Assembly: GCF_017832975.1 (NCBI RefSeq)
Contig: NZ_JAFIBI010000001.1
Location: forward strand, 1,736,001 to 1,800,000
Direction: 5' to 3'
Length of the DNA stretch: 64,000 bases
DNA from: Arthrobacter sp. PvP023
GTDB lineage: Bacteria > Actinomycetota > Actinomycetes > Actinomycetales > Micrococcaceae
Part shown: positions 47,806 to 58,296 of the stretch, one piece after another
Position numbering within the stretch: the first letter of the stretch is position 1
How the letters are laid out: each line of letters opens with the position of its first letter
Made by a program: the position numbers and the translations under genes
The notes under the pieces: generated by a model
Databases searched by the model: none
What the model saw: the letters and a program-made list of their open reading frames with translations, nothing else
Told to the model about the DNA's origin: nothing

Positions 47806-49865
47806 TGGCTACGGAATCGACAAGCGGAGCCGGGAAAGTCACCACGAACAAGGCAGCCAGGAAGGAGGGGTACCGCCCCGAGGTCCAGGGCCTCCGCGCC
47901 CTCGCAGTACTGATGGTGGTCACGTACCACGTCTGGCTGGGCCGGGTGTCCGGCGGCGTGGACATCTTCCTGCTTATCTCCGCGTTCCTGCTCACCCTCT
48001 CCTTCGTGCGGAAGGTGGAAAGCGGCAGCCCGCTCAAGCTGGTCAGCCACTGGCTGCACCTGTTCAAGCGGCTGCTGCCTGCCGCCGTCGTCGTTATCCT
48101 GGGTGTCCTCGCCGGCACCTGGGCACTACTTCCGCAAAGCCGCTGGCCGGACGTCCTGGACCAGGCCTGGGCCTCACTGCTCTACCGGCAGAACTGGCTG
48201 CTCGCGGACTCGGCGGTTGACTACTATGCCCAGGACCACTCCGGCGCGAGCCCCCTGCAACATTTCTGGTCACTGTCCATCCAGGGGCAGGTGTTTATCC
48301 TGTGGCCCCTGGTGTTTGCCGGAATAGCCGTGCTGCACCGGGTCCTGCGCCGGCCCGGGATCAGTTTCCGCCTGCTGCTGGCCCTTGCCTTCGGCGTGAT
48401 CTTTGCGGCCTCGCTGGCTTTCTCCATTGACCAGACGGCCACCAACCAGGCCTACGCCTACTTTGATACCAGGACCAGGCTGTGGGAGTTCGCACTGGGC
48501 TCCCTTCTGGCTCTCGCACTTCCTTACCTGAAGCCGGGAAAGCTCCTTCGGGTCATCCTCGGCTGGGCGGGCGTGGCGGCCATGGTGTCCTGCGGCCTGC
48601 TGCTGACAGTGGACCGGTCCTTTCCCGGTTTCGTGGCACTGTGGCCCACGCTGGCGGCGGCGGCAATCATTGTAGCCGGCCAGAGCGGCAGCCGCTTTGG
48701 TGCCGACCGCCTCCTCAGCTGGAAACCCCTCGTGTCACTTGGTGACAACTCCTACGCACTGTACCTGTGGCACTGGCCGCTGCTGGTCCTGGCCCTCGCC
48801 GGCACAGGAATTGTCTCGCCCAACCTCGTCCAGGGTCTTGCGATCGTGGCGGCCTCCGTGGTGATGGCCGTCCTTACCACCCGGTTCGTGGAGAAACCGC
48901 TGCGTGAATGGCACTGGCCGCAACGTCGGGTCTGGCGTAACGCCGTCGTGATTGTGGCGTGCGGAGCCCTGCTCGCCGGGCCGGTGTCACTGTGGCAGAC
49001 CAAACTGACCGCCGAGGAAGCAGCCGCCGCGGCACAGCCCAGGGAACTGACGCCGGGCGCCGCCGTGCTGACGCCCGAAAACGCGGGCAAGCCAATGCCG
49101 GAGGCCAGGATCATTCCGGCGCCGGTTGCCATGAAGAATGAGTGGGCGGATATCGACGGCCTCTGCACCGACGGCAATGTGCCCAGTGATCCGCTGCTGT
49201 CGGGCTGCCTGCAGAACAGCAAGCCCGACGTTGTCACCAAGCGGATCGTGGTGCTGGGCGACTCTCATGCACAGCAATACATGGCAGCCCTGGGTCCGAT
49301 CGCCAAGGAGCACGGCTGGGAAGTGGTCACGCTCCTCAAGGGCAGCTGCCGCTTCGGTGCGGAGTCGGCCGAGCGCGATGCTGAGTGCAACGCCTTCAAT
49401 AAAGCCAGCGCCGCATACGTGCTTGAACACAAACCGGATGCCGTATTCACAGTCGCGTCCCTCACCCACACTGAGGCGCCGTTCGAAACCGAAGTCCCCG
49501 GCTACCTGGAGGGCATCAAGCCGTTCACGGATGCCGGGATGGACGTCGTCGGCGTGCGCGACAATCCGCGGTTCGGGTTCAACATGCCGGAGTGCGTGCA
49601 AAAGAGGGGAGCCGCCGCGGAGGAATGCAATCCGCCGCTCGGTGAATCGCTCGCCGACTCGTCACCGCTGGACCAATACCGCGGCAAGGTGGCCGGCCTC
49701 CACCTGATGGACATGAGCGACTTCATCTGCGCGGACGGAATCTGCCCGGCAGTGGTGGGCAACGTCTATGTCTACAAGGACGACAACCACCTGACCAAAA
49801 CGTATGTGCAGAGCATGATTCCCATGTTCGAGCAACGGCTGCTGGCCGCCACCGGCTGGACCTAA
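47805..49865 (+). CDS. OafA-type acyltransferase with SGNH domain (copy 2)
   Basis: 686 residues beginning at the ATG that overlaps the stop of copy 1 (TAATG), so the two are translationally coupled. The architecture is the same: LMVVTYHVWLGRVSGGVDIF, LGDNSYALYLWHWPLLV in the membrane domain, then VVLGDSHAQQY and YKDDNHLTKTY in the SGNH domain. The two proteins align along the whole length, mostly with identical or similar residues. This copy has the high GC content normal for the genome. The pair probably acylates two related surface substrates or forms a heteromer; this is inference. No terminator is seen before guaB. Confidence 0.9.
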   Translation: MATESTSGAGKVTTNKAARKEGYRPEVQGLRALAVLMVVTYHVWLGRVSGGVDIFLLISAFLLTLSFVRKVESGSPLKLVSHWLHLFKRLLPAAVVVILGVLAGTWALLPQSRWPDVLDQAWASLLYRQNWLLADSAVDYYAQDHSGASPLQHFWSLSIQGQVFILWPLVFAGIAVLHRVLRRPGISFRLLLALAFGVIFAASLAFSIDQTATNQAYAYFDTRTRLWEFALGSLLALALPYLKPGKLLRVILGWAGVAAMVSCGLLLTVDRSFPGFVALWPTLAAAAIIVAGQSGSRFGADRLLSWKPLVSLGDNSYALYLWHWPLLVLALAGTGIVSPNLVQGLAIVAASVVMAVLTTRFVEKPLREWHWPQRRVWRNAVVIVACGALLAGPVSLWQTKLTAEEAAAAAQPRELTPGAAVLTPENAGKPMPEARIIPAPVAMKNEWADIDGLCTDGNVPSDPLLSGCLQNSKPDVVTKRIVVLGDSHAQQYMAALGPIAKEHGWEVVTLLKGSCRFGAESAERDAECNAFNKASAAYVLEHKPDAVFTVASLTHTEAPFETEVPGYLEGIKPFTDAGMDVVGVRDNPRFGFNMPECVQKRGAAAEECNPPLGESLADSSPLDQYRGKVAGLHLMDMSDFICADGICPAVVGNVYVYKDDNHLTKTYVQSMIPMFEQRLLAATGWT

Positions 49866-49938
49866 GCCGGCGTGACCTGCGGGCAGGTGCGGTTGCTCAC
49901 ATTACCGCCGCGGAATATGGGGATTGCCGCCGAGGTTC

Positions 49939-51576
<1,638 letters not shown>

Positions 51577-51591
51577 GTCCGCCGGTCCGCC

Positions 51592-51633
51592 AGTCCGAAG
51601 GGGATGGGGAGTCTTTCCCATCCCCTTCGGACT
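51592..51633 (+). terminator. Very strong hairpin after guaB
   Basis: A perfect 17-bp stem (51592-51608 with 51617-51633, arms AGTCCGAAGGGGATGGG) with an 8-base loop, 15 bases after the guaB stop. There is no T run, but a stem of this size should end or stabilise the guaB mRNA. Confidence 0.85.
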
Positions 51634-51674
51634 AGTGAGTCTGTATATTCGATGGAGTAAATACTTCACCGGCC

Positions 51675-53039
51675 TTGGGGGATGGTTTGGCAGGCGGATT
51701 CCACGGGGCCGATGTGGCGCAGCTGAGGCAGCTCGCCGCCACGATGCGGTCGGCCGGGCGGATGCTGGACGGCCAGCGGCTTGCCTTCAATGCCGGCGTG
51801 GTGGGAACCCCGTGGCCCGGTCCTGATGCAGAGAGGTTCCGCCAGGACTGGAAAGGGAGCCATAGCCGCTCGATGGGGGCAGCAGCCTTGTTCCTTGACC
51901 AGGCCGCGGACGCACTGCTGCGCCAGGCAAACGAGCAGGACTCGGCCAGCTCGGCCGCCGGAGGTTCTGCGGTGTCAGGGCCGTCCGGCGGCAGCTCCGG
52001 AACGCCCGGCCCGGGGGATGTCGCCGGCAAGTCCGCCTCCGAAGTCCGGGACTGGTGGCTGAGTCTCACCGACGCCCAGCATCAGGACTTCATCCGGGAC
52101 CACCCGGGCCTGGCGGGGAATACGAACGGCATACCGTTCAATGCGCGGGTCGAGGCCAACCGACTGAACGCCCAGGAACGGATTGTTTGGCTCGAAACAA
52201 AGGATCCGGAACCGGAATTCAACCCCTGGAACGTGGATTCAACCTATCCGTTGCGTTTCGCCGCCGAGCACGAGACCTGGCGGGAACGGCAGTCCGGACT
52301 GGAGTATCTCCAGCAGGCGGTCGCCGGGAAAATCCAGCTCGCGGCCTATGACCCCGATGAACAGTCCATCGTGGAACTCATCGGCAACTTTGACGAGCAC
52401 ACGACCTCGGTGATCACGTATGTTCCCGGCACCACCACCAACGAAGCGTCGTTCTATGGCGGCGGCCCGCAGCAGCTGGCCAACCGCTTTGTCGAGGCGG
52501 ACAAATCGGGCGGAACCGCGGCGTTTGTGTACAAGGGATCGGAGTTTCCCGACGGTGGCTTTGTTGAGGCATTCCTGGTGGAGGCCAAGAGCGATGAGTT
52601 CGTGGCCGATTCGGCACCAGTCCTGCGGGCCTTCCAGGACGCTGTTGACCTTGAGCTGCCGTCCGGGGCCCAATCGGTGGGCATGGGCCACAGCTGGGGA
52701 CTTCGGAACCTCACCGGGGCGGAGACCGAAGGAGCCCACTTTGACAAGCTCATTGCCCTGTCCGGCGCTGCCATGCCTCCTGGCTGGGAGCCTGACCCTG
52801 GCACCGACTATTCCAGCTTCACCTACCCCGATATCCTGCTGACCGCCGAAGCAAACGGGGTCGTGGGGGAGAATTACCCGATGAAGGAGCCCGCGTTTGA
52901 AAAGCACGTTTATGAGCCGCCGGGGGGCTTCGGATGGACGGAGGCTTACAGCATCGACAACCACAGCCTCATCGCCACCACGGATCCCTGGAATGAGAAG
53001 GCCATCAACGACGTCCGTACGGAACTCCGTGATCGGTAG
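51675..53039 (+). CDS. Alpha/beta hydrolase (DUF1023-like) with WXG100-like N-terminus
   Basis: 454 residues; the start is a TTG, either 51675 or 51687, with no clear ribosome binding site. Residues 1-85 (VAQLRQLAATMRSAGRML, PWPGPDAERFRQDWKG, FLDQAADALLRQ) resemble a WXG100-type helical hairpin, as in type VII secretion substrates. A Gly/Ser/Pro linker (90-118) leads to the hydrolase. GLAGNTNGIPFNARVEANRL is the DUF1023 entry motif, the nucleophile elbow is GHSWG with Ser340, and a late His is in SIDNHSLIATTD. There is no signal peptide. It may be an exported lipase or esterase-like effector; the gene after it encodes a lipoprotein. Confidence 0.78.
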   Translation: MGDGLAGGFHGADVAQLRQLAATMRSAGRMLDGQRLAFNAGVVGTPWPGPDAERFRQDWKGSHSRSMGAAALFLDQAADALLRQANEQDSASSAAGGSAVSGPSGGSSGTPGPGDVAGKSASEVRDWWLSLTDAQHQDFIRDHPGLAGNTNGIPFNARVEANRLNAQERIVWLETKDPEPEFNPWNVDSTYPLRFAAEHETWRERQSGLEYLQQAVAGKIQLAAYDPDEQSIVELIGNFDEHTTSVITYVPGTTTNEASFYGGGPQQLANRFVEADKSGGTAAFVYKGSEFPDGGFVEAFLVEAKSDEFVADSAPVLRAFQDAVDLELPSGAQSVGMGHSWGLRNLTGAETEGAHFDKLIALSGAAMPPGWEPDPGTDYSSFTYPDILLTAEANGVVGENYPMKEPAFEKHVYEPPGGFGWTEAYSIDNHSLIATTDPWNEKAINDVRTELRDR

Positions 53040-53544
53040 GGCCGGACGCGGGTGGACGACCGCCTGGCGGGTAGCCGGGGCAACAGCACTCACTGCAATG
53101 ATGGCCTCATGCGGGCAGGCCGGGAACGGAAAAGACATGGACATCAGCCTCGAATCAGCCAAATCCAAGGTCATGTCGATGGAACAGGAAATCGTGGCGC
53201 TGCTGCCCGAAGACGCGGTCCTGTCAACGTGGGCCAACGACACCTCAAGCCTGCTGCGTTGCGAGGGCGATCGGAAAAAATGGGCCGGTGATGCCGAAGC
53301 CGAATTGATGCCGGGAGTGGACCGCGACGGGTTCCTCGATATGGTGGCCGCTGCAATGTCCGGACGGGCAGGGTGGAGGGTTTCAGAAGACAGGACCTTA
53401 AGCGGGGATCGGTCGCTCGATCTCCTGCACGAGGACGGCACCCACCTGTTGGTCTCCTTCGAGGAGCCACCGGAAACGCTTCGTATTGCGGGCTACAGCG
53501 CATGCTTTGATCTCCCTGAATACCAGTACGGTGAGAAGTACTGA
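53029..53544 (+). CDS. Putative lipoprotein paired with the upstream hydrolase
   Basis: 171 residues from a GTG inside the last codons of the hydrolase gene (11-base overlap). The start VIGRAGRGWTTAWRVAGATA, followed by LTAMMASCG, is a lipoprotein signal with the Cys of MASC as anchor. The mature part (about 145 residues, ending CFDLPEYQYGEKY) belongs to no family I recognise; it contains two further Cys residues (LLRCEGD, SACFDLP). Overlap with the hydrolase indicates coupled translation, as in effector-immunity pairs, but that function is inference. Confidence 0.7.
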   Translation: MIGRAGRGWTTAWRVAGATALTAMMASCGQAGNGKDMDISLESAKSKVMSMEQEIVALLPEDAVLSTWANDTSSLLRCEGDRKKWAGDAEAELMPGVDRDGFLDMVAAAMSGRAGWRVSEDRTLSGDRSLDLLHEDGTHLLVSFEEPPETLRIAGYSACFDLPEYQYGEKY

Positions 53545-53584
53545 CCCTGCCGCCAGGCCGTTGCGGCAGCACTAGGCTGGAGGC

Positions 53585-55444
53585 ATGTCCCAACCACGCC
53601 ATCCCGCCGAACTGAACCCGAAAAGGGACGCTCAGCGGCGGCTGGCCGTGCGGCCCTACGCCCGTGCCGTGGCGCAGGTATTGCGGGTCAGCTTCCGGGC
53701 CTCGCCCGCCGCCGTCGTAATGAAGGTGGTCGGCTCGCTGATCTCGGCGCTGCTGCCCCTGGTCACCACCTACTTTGCCGCGCTGACCACCACCGCGCTG
53801 GCTGCCGCGTACGCCGGTGACGCCGCCGAGGGGCAGCGGGCGATCGTCTACGTCATCATCACCGCCGCGCTGGGTCTCTTCTGGGGCGCCTTCAGCAGTG
53901 TGGACCGCTACATCCAGCAGCTCATGAGCTTCAGGGTGGGGGCCATCGTGGGGGACCTCATGTACGAGCGGTTCCTGGCACTCGAGTTCTGGCGGTACGA
54001 CGACAAGGAAACGGTGGACCTGTACGACCGCGCCAAGCGGTTCTCGGATTCCTATGCCCGGGTCCTGGACCGGATCGCCGCGATCTTCACGCAGCTGGTC
54101 TCGGTGATCCTGGCGGTCGGAGCGCTGCTGCTGGTGAGCTGGTGGATCGCCGTGATCGTCCTGGTGGCCATCGTCCCCAGCGTCTACCTGCAGTTCAAAC
54201 TCTCGCGTGAACAGATCGCCCACTGGAACACGCAGGTGGACTCCCGCCGCCAGCGCCGCATGATCGAAACCAACCTCCTCCGTCCCCAGCACATTGCCGA
54301 GATGCGCCTGTACGGGATCGTCGGGTACCTCATGGGACTTCGTTCCCGCCTCCGGGACGCCGACGAGAAGCGGCGGCTGGATTTCCAGAAGCGCTACATC
54401 CCCAAGCAGCTCGCGGCTGATGCCCTGCAGTACGGTGCTGAGGTTGTTTCGCTGATCTGGGTGGTGGGCCAGATCATCGCCCGTGCCCAGCCGGTGGGCC
54501 AGTTCCTCTACGTCCAGCAGATCGTCAGCAGGGCGCTGTCCACGGCGAACAACCTTGTTTCCTCGCTCAGCTCCATCGACGAGGACCTGGCGAACCTGAA
54601 AGACTACGAGCTCTTTATGGCGTTGCCGGTTCACTCCGAGCATGCCCCGCCCCTGTTGCAGGCGCCGAAGACCGTGGAGTTGAGGGATATCCGGTTCACG
54701 TACACAGGCAGCGACATCGAGGTGATCCGCGGGATCACCATCACCATCCGCGAGGGCCAGCACATCGCCATCGTGGGGGAGAACGGTGCCGGCAAGTCCA
54801 CCCTGATCCGGATTCTCGCCGGGCTCTACCGCCCGGACTCGGGCCAGGTGATGCTCGACGGCGTGGACCTCGCCGCCGTCGACGTGAAATCCTGGCACCG
54901 CCATCTGGCGGTACTAAGCCAGGAATTCCTCAAGTATGAGTTCGCCACTGCGGCGGAGAACATTCTCTTTGGCGACGTCGATTCGCCACGGGACGATGAG
55001 CGGATCCGGCGGGCGGCGTCCGACGCCGAGGCCCTCGAGTTCATCACCAAACTGCCCAACGGCCTGGACAACCACGTGAGCAACTGGATGGAGGATCCCC
55101 GCGGGCGAAAGGGCAGCGGACTGAGCGGCGGCCAGTGGCAGCGGCTCGCGATGGCCCGGAACTTCTACCGGAATGCCTCCTTCATGGTGATGGACGAGCC
55201 GACGTCGGCGATTGATGCCCTCGCCGAACACCGGATCTTCACCCGGCTCTTCGCCGACCGCAGCAGCACCATCATCGCCATCAGCCACCGGCTCGCCACG
55301 ATCGAAAAAGCGGACATCGTTTACATGCTCGAAGACGGCAGGGTCGTGGAACAGGGAACCCACCGCGAACTGGTGGCTCTCCGCGGAAGGTACTTCCGGA
55401 TGTTCGAATCCCAGCTCACAGTGGACGAGGCCGAGGGGATCTGA
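53585..55444 (+). CDS. ABC transporter, fused permease/ATPase (exporter type)
   Basis: 619 residues. Residues 1-330 form a six-helix permease; residues 350-610 the ATPase with Walker A IVGENGAGKSTLIR, signature SGLSGGQWQRLAMAR, Walker B SFMVMDEPTSAID and H-loop IAISHRLATI. It works as a dimer at the membrane. The substrate is unknown; the domain layout fits drug, lipid or peptide export. TAGGCT ends 6 bases before the ATG. A GGAGG adjoins the ATG but is too close for normal ribosome binding, so the mRNA is probably leaderless and independent of the lipoprotein gene 40 bases upstream. Confidence 0.93.
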   Translation: MSQPRHPAELNPKRDAQRRLAVRPYARAVAQVLRVSFRASPAAVVMKVVGSLISALLPLVTTYFAALTTTALAAAYAGDAAEGQRAIVYVIITAALGLFWGAFSSVDRYIQQLMSFRVGAIVGDLMYERFLALEFWRYDDKETVDLYDRAKRFSDSYARVLDRIAAIFTQLVSVILAVGALLLVSWWIAVIVLVAIVPSVYLQFKLSREQIAHWNTQVDSRRQRRMIETNLLRPQHIAEMRLYGIVGYLMGLRSRLRDADEKRRLDFQKRYIPKQLAADALQYGAEVVSLIWVVGQIIARAQPVGQFLYVQQIVSRALSTANNLVSSLSSIDEDLANLKDYELFMALPVHSEHAPPLLQAPKTVELRDIRFTYTGSDIEVIRGITITIREGQHIAIVGENGAGKSTLIRILAGLYRPDSGQVMLDGVDLAAVDVKSWHRHLAVLSQEFLKYEFATAAENILFGDVDSPRDDERIRRAASDAEALEFITKLPNGLDNHVSNWMEDPRGRKGSGLSGGQWQRLAMARNFYRNASFMVMDEPTSAIDALAEHRIFTRLFADRSSTIIAISHRLATIEKADIVYMLEDGRVVEQGTHRELVALRGRYFRMFESQLTVDEAEGI

Positions 55445-55463
55445 CCGTTCCGCCGGGGCGCAG

Positions 55464-55985
55464 TCAGCGGCGTTCGAGCCACCGGGCGTAGAGTTCGGCG
55501 CTGTTCGTCATGAGCCGGCGGGTATAGGCCAGGCCTGCGGCCACCCCCAGCGGCAGTGTCATGAGCATTCCCAGGATGGGGAGCGTTTCCGGCCAGCCGC
55601 CCTCGGGCGTGAACAGCACAAGCGCAGCAATACCCAGTGCGGTGGCGATCAGGAAGGTCCGTATCATGCCAGGTGTGATCCGAATTCCCTGCTCCACCCG
55701 GGGGATGTCCGAAGCAGGCTTTGGAGCCTTGCGCGTGAAACGCGGCCACGCTGTGGAGACCCAGCCCAAGGACGCGAAGACTGCGCCAAGGATTACCATG
55801 ACGGTTCCAAGTTCCAGGCTTTGTCCAAGGACCGCAGCGACTCCCGCATGCACTGCACCGGAGATCGCCAGCACTACCGGGTACCACCAGGCGGAAAAAA
55901 CCCAGACACGGCGCTGGGCGAAGCCGAAGGCCGTCGCGCGGGGGTCCTTGGCCGTGTCCGTCATGCCCGTACGTCTCGTCGCCAC
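55464..55985 (-). CDS. Four-helix membrane protein, unknown function
   Basis: 173 residues from a GTG (55985) with GGGGGA 5 bases upstream; a TTG four codons earlier and an ATG at 55964 are alternatives. Two pairs of membrane helices (WWYPVVLAISGAVHAGVAAV, LGTVMVILGAVFASLGWV; MIRTFLIATALGIAALVLF, LPILGMLMTLPLGVAAGLAY) surround a cytoplasmic loop rich in Lys/Pro. The C-terminus ends YARWLERR. I cannot assign a family. It is convergent with the ABC transporter gene, 19 bases apart, and no terminator fits between them. Confidence 0.72.
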   Translation of the reverse strand: MATRRTGMTDTAKDPRATAFGFAQRRVWVFSAWWYPVVLAISGAVHAGVAAVLGQSLELGTVMVILGAVFASLGWVSTAWPRFTRKAPKPASDIPRVEQGIRITPGMIRTFLIATALGIAALVLFTPEGGWPETLPILGMLMTLPLGVAAGLAYTRRLMTNSAELYARWLERR

Positions 55986-56089
55986 AGTGTCCCCCAAATT
56001 GTTTGTGCCGGCGATGCCTGCCTGCGGTTTGTCCGTCCAAACTATTCCATGAACCGAAGTCGTGCGACGGGGACTTGTTCCCGCGCAGG

Positions 56090-56125
56090 AACCGCCGGCC
56101 GCGCAGGAGCGCGCGGCCGGCGGTT
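56090..56125 (-). terminator. GC-rich hairpin after the subtilisin-like protease gene
   Basis: A perfect 15-bp stem (AACCGCCGGCCGCGC, 56090-56104, with 56111-56125) with a 6-base loop, 22 bases past the protease stop on the minus strand. No T run. Confidence 0.75.
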
Positions 56126-56147
56126 CATGCGTTATCCGAGCAAAGAG

Positions 56148-58103
56148 CTAGGACGTGGTCACAGCGGTGTCGTCGAGGAAGAAGTACGTGGACAGTGACG
56201 AATCCTCGACACCCAGGAAGCGCAGTGTCACGCTCTTGCCCTTGTAGGCGGAAAGGTCCAGCTGCTTCTGCACGTAGCCGGTGGACTCGTTGAGGTTGGA
56301 GTACGTGGCCAGCGTGGCGGTGGTGCCGCCGCTGATCACCTGGACTTTGAGGGTGTCGTAGGCCGAGCTGGCGGTGGTTTCGTCGGACTGCACCTTCAAA
56401 TAGAAGGACAGCGAGGCGGCGGACACAGAGGAGGGGACGGCGAATGCCTGGTCCAGCTTGTAGGACGTCGCCTGGCCCCAGCCGTTGAGTCCTGCGAAGC
56501 GGGAACCGGTCCGGGCGTTCGTTCCGGTTTCAAATGTGTCGGCGTGGTCAGAGGTCCATGAGACAGCGCCCTCTTCGAAGCCGGGGTTCAGCAGGAGATT
56601 GCCCGTCGGCGGGGGAGTGGTCCCGCCCAGTAGCCCCATGGTCTTGGTGGCGTCGGAGAGGCCGGCGCCGCAGCCGGTGGTGCAACCGCCCGGCATGGCG
56701 CGGGTTCCCTGCTTGAGCGTGGATTCGACCTGGGCCGGGGTGAGGGAGGAGGTCTTGGATTTCATGAGTGCGGCGAGCCCGGCCACGTGCGGAGCCGCCA
56801 TGGAGGTGCCCTGGTAATTGGCGTAGCCCGCGGAGGACGGCGTGGTGGTGCCGGTGTTGATGGTGGAGAGGATTCCGCCGCCGGTCACCCTGACGTCTCC
56901 GCCCGGCGCAGTCAGGTCAACCGTGGCACCGTAGTTGGAGTAGTAGGAAAGGCTGCCGCTCGGATTGCTCGCAGCCACGCTCACAACGTTGTTGCAGTTC
57001 GCCGGGCGGAAACCGGAAGCATCCTGGTTGCTGTTGCCGGCGGCAACCACCACGGTGGCTCCCCGCGAAACCGCGGAATCGATGGCCGCCTGGTAAGTAG
57101 TGCCGCAGGAACCGGACCCGCCCAGGCTCATGTTGATGACCTTTGCCGGGTTGGCGTTGGCCGGGATACCCGAGACGGTTCCGCCGGCTGACCAGATGAT
57201 CGCGTCGGCGATGTCGGACAGGGAACCGCCGCACTTGGCGAGGACGCGGACAGGGACCACCTTGGCATTGGGTGCCACGCCTGCCACTCCGGTCGCGTTG
57301 CCGGTCACGGCTGCCACGGTGCCGGCCACGTGGGTGCCGTGCCAGGAACTGTTGCCGGCCGTCGTCTGGCCGCACTCGCCGGCGGCGTACCAGTCGCCCT
57401 GGTCCTGCGCGTTGGCATCGCGGCCGTTACCGTCCCGCGCAGCGGTTGCGTCGGAGACAAAGTCGTAACCGGGGAGCACATTGGCGTCCAGGTCGGGGTG
57501 GGCAGTGATGCCGGTGTCGATCACGGCCACTGTCACGCCGGTGCCGGTGGCGACGTCCCACGCGCCGGGAATCCGCATGCCGTTCGTCGCGGTGAAGTCC
57601 CACTGCTCGCCATAGCGCGGGTCGTTGGGTGTGAGCGCCACGGTCATCCGCGCGTCGGGCTCGACGGATTCGACCGCTCCCGAGGCCGCAATCCCGGCCA
57701 TGAAGTCCTCGGCCGCCTGCCCGGCCAGGGCCTTGTCCGCCTCGATCAGCGTTCCGCCGGTAGCCAGGGTGCGGACTTCCTTCACTGTCACGCCCTGCGC
57801 GTTGGCTGCCTTGCCCCAGGCATTGGCGCGGCCGTTTGGCGTGGAGTTGGCCGCACTTTCCTTGTAGTCCACGATGAACTTCGTATAGGCCTCGCCCGCG
57901 GCCACTGCCTGCACCGCCGGGCTCTGGACTGCGGCGGGTCCGGGGCCGGAACCGTCGCCGGTTTCGGTGGTGGCGAAGACCGGTGAACTCGCGAAGGCCA
58001 GGGTCCCGACTGCTGCCGCGAGCGACAGGGCCAGTATGCGATGGCGCCTGATAGGTGCACTTGCTGCTTTTGCCAAAAGGAGCTTCTTTCTCGGATCGGG
58101 CAT
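56148..58103 (-). CDS. Secreted subtilisin-like serine protease (S8)
   Basis: 651 residues from the ATG of MPDPRKKLLLAKAASAPIRR; the open frame continues 60 codons further, but they look non-coding. A signal peptide with a basic start ends near ASSPVFA (residue 44). A propeptide (about 70-155, YTKFIVDYKE to VESVEPDARM) precedes the S8 domain with the triad Asp196 (VIDTGITAHPDL), His255 (WHGTHVAGT) and Ser434 (GTSMAAPH). The C-terminal 130 residues, after a TTPPPTGN linker, form a beta-rich galactose-binding-like domain (LLLNPGFEEG; KSVTLRFLGVED). No ribosome binding site was seen. It would degrade extracellular protein. Divergent from guaB3. Confidence 0.95.
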   Translation of the reverse strand: MPDPRKKLLLAKAASAPIRRHRILALSLAAAVGTLAFASSPVFATTETGDGSGPGPAAVQSPAVQAVAAGEAYTKFIVDYKESAANSTPNGRANAWGKAANAQGVTVKEVRTLATGGTLIEADKALAGQAAEDFMAGIAASGAVESVEPDARMTVALTPNDPRYGEQWDFTATNGMRIPGAWDVATGTGVTVAVIDTGITAHPDLDANVLPGYDFVSDATAARDGNGRDANAQDQGDWYAAGECGQTTAGNSSWHGTHVAGTVAAVTGNATGVAGVAPNAKVVPVRVLAKCGGSLSDIADAIIWSAGGTVSGIPANANPAKVINMSLGGSGSCGTTYQAAIDSAVSRGATVVVAAGNSNQDASGFRPANCNNVVSVAASNPSGSLSYYSNYGATVDLTAPGGDVRVTGGGILSTINTGTTTPSSAGYANYQGTSMAAPHVAGLAALMKSKTSSLTPAQVESTLKQGTRAMPGGCTTGCGAGLSDATKTMGLLGGTTPPPTGNLLLNPGFEEGAVSWTSDHADTFETGTNARTGSRFAGLNGWGQATSYKLDQAFAVPSSVSAASLSFYLKVQSDETTASSAYDTLKVQVISGGTTATLATYSNLNESTGYVQKQLDLSAYKGKSVTLRFLGVEDSSLSTYFFLDDTAVTTS

Positions 58104-58296
58104 GGGTGTGGCCCGGATGGTGGAGTGATGGACGGTCACGTGGTGGATCAGGTGGTAACCGAGAGTAAACGTAAAGGTATTTTCATAACTTGTAAATGAT
58201 TGACAAAACGTGTCAATAAAGTGTGGACTATCAGTTTCCCTGACGACGGCGGGGAGTCGCCCCGCCGTATCCCGCGTGGTCAAGTAAAGTGGTCAC

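Noticed and set aside
51635-51826. Small open frame beginning just after the guaB terminator
   Set aside because: Out of frame with the hydrolase N-terminus, which is conserved in the other frame.
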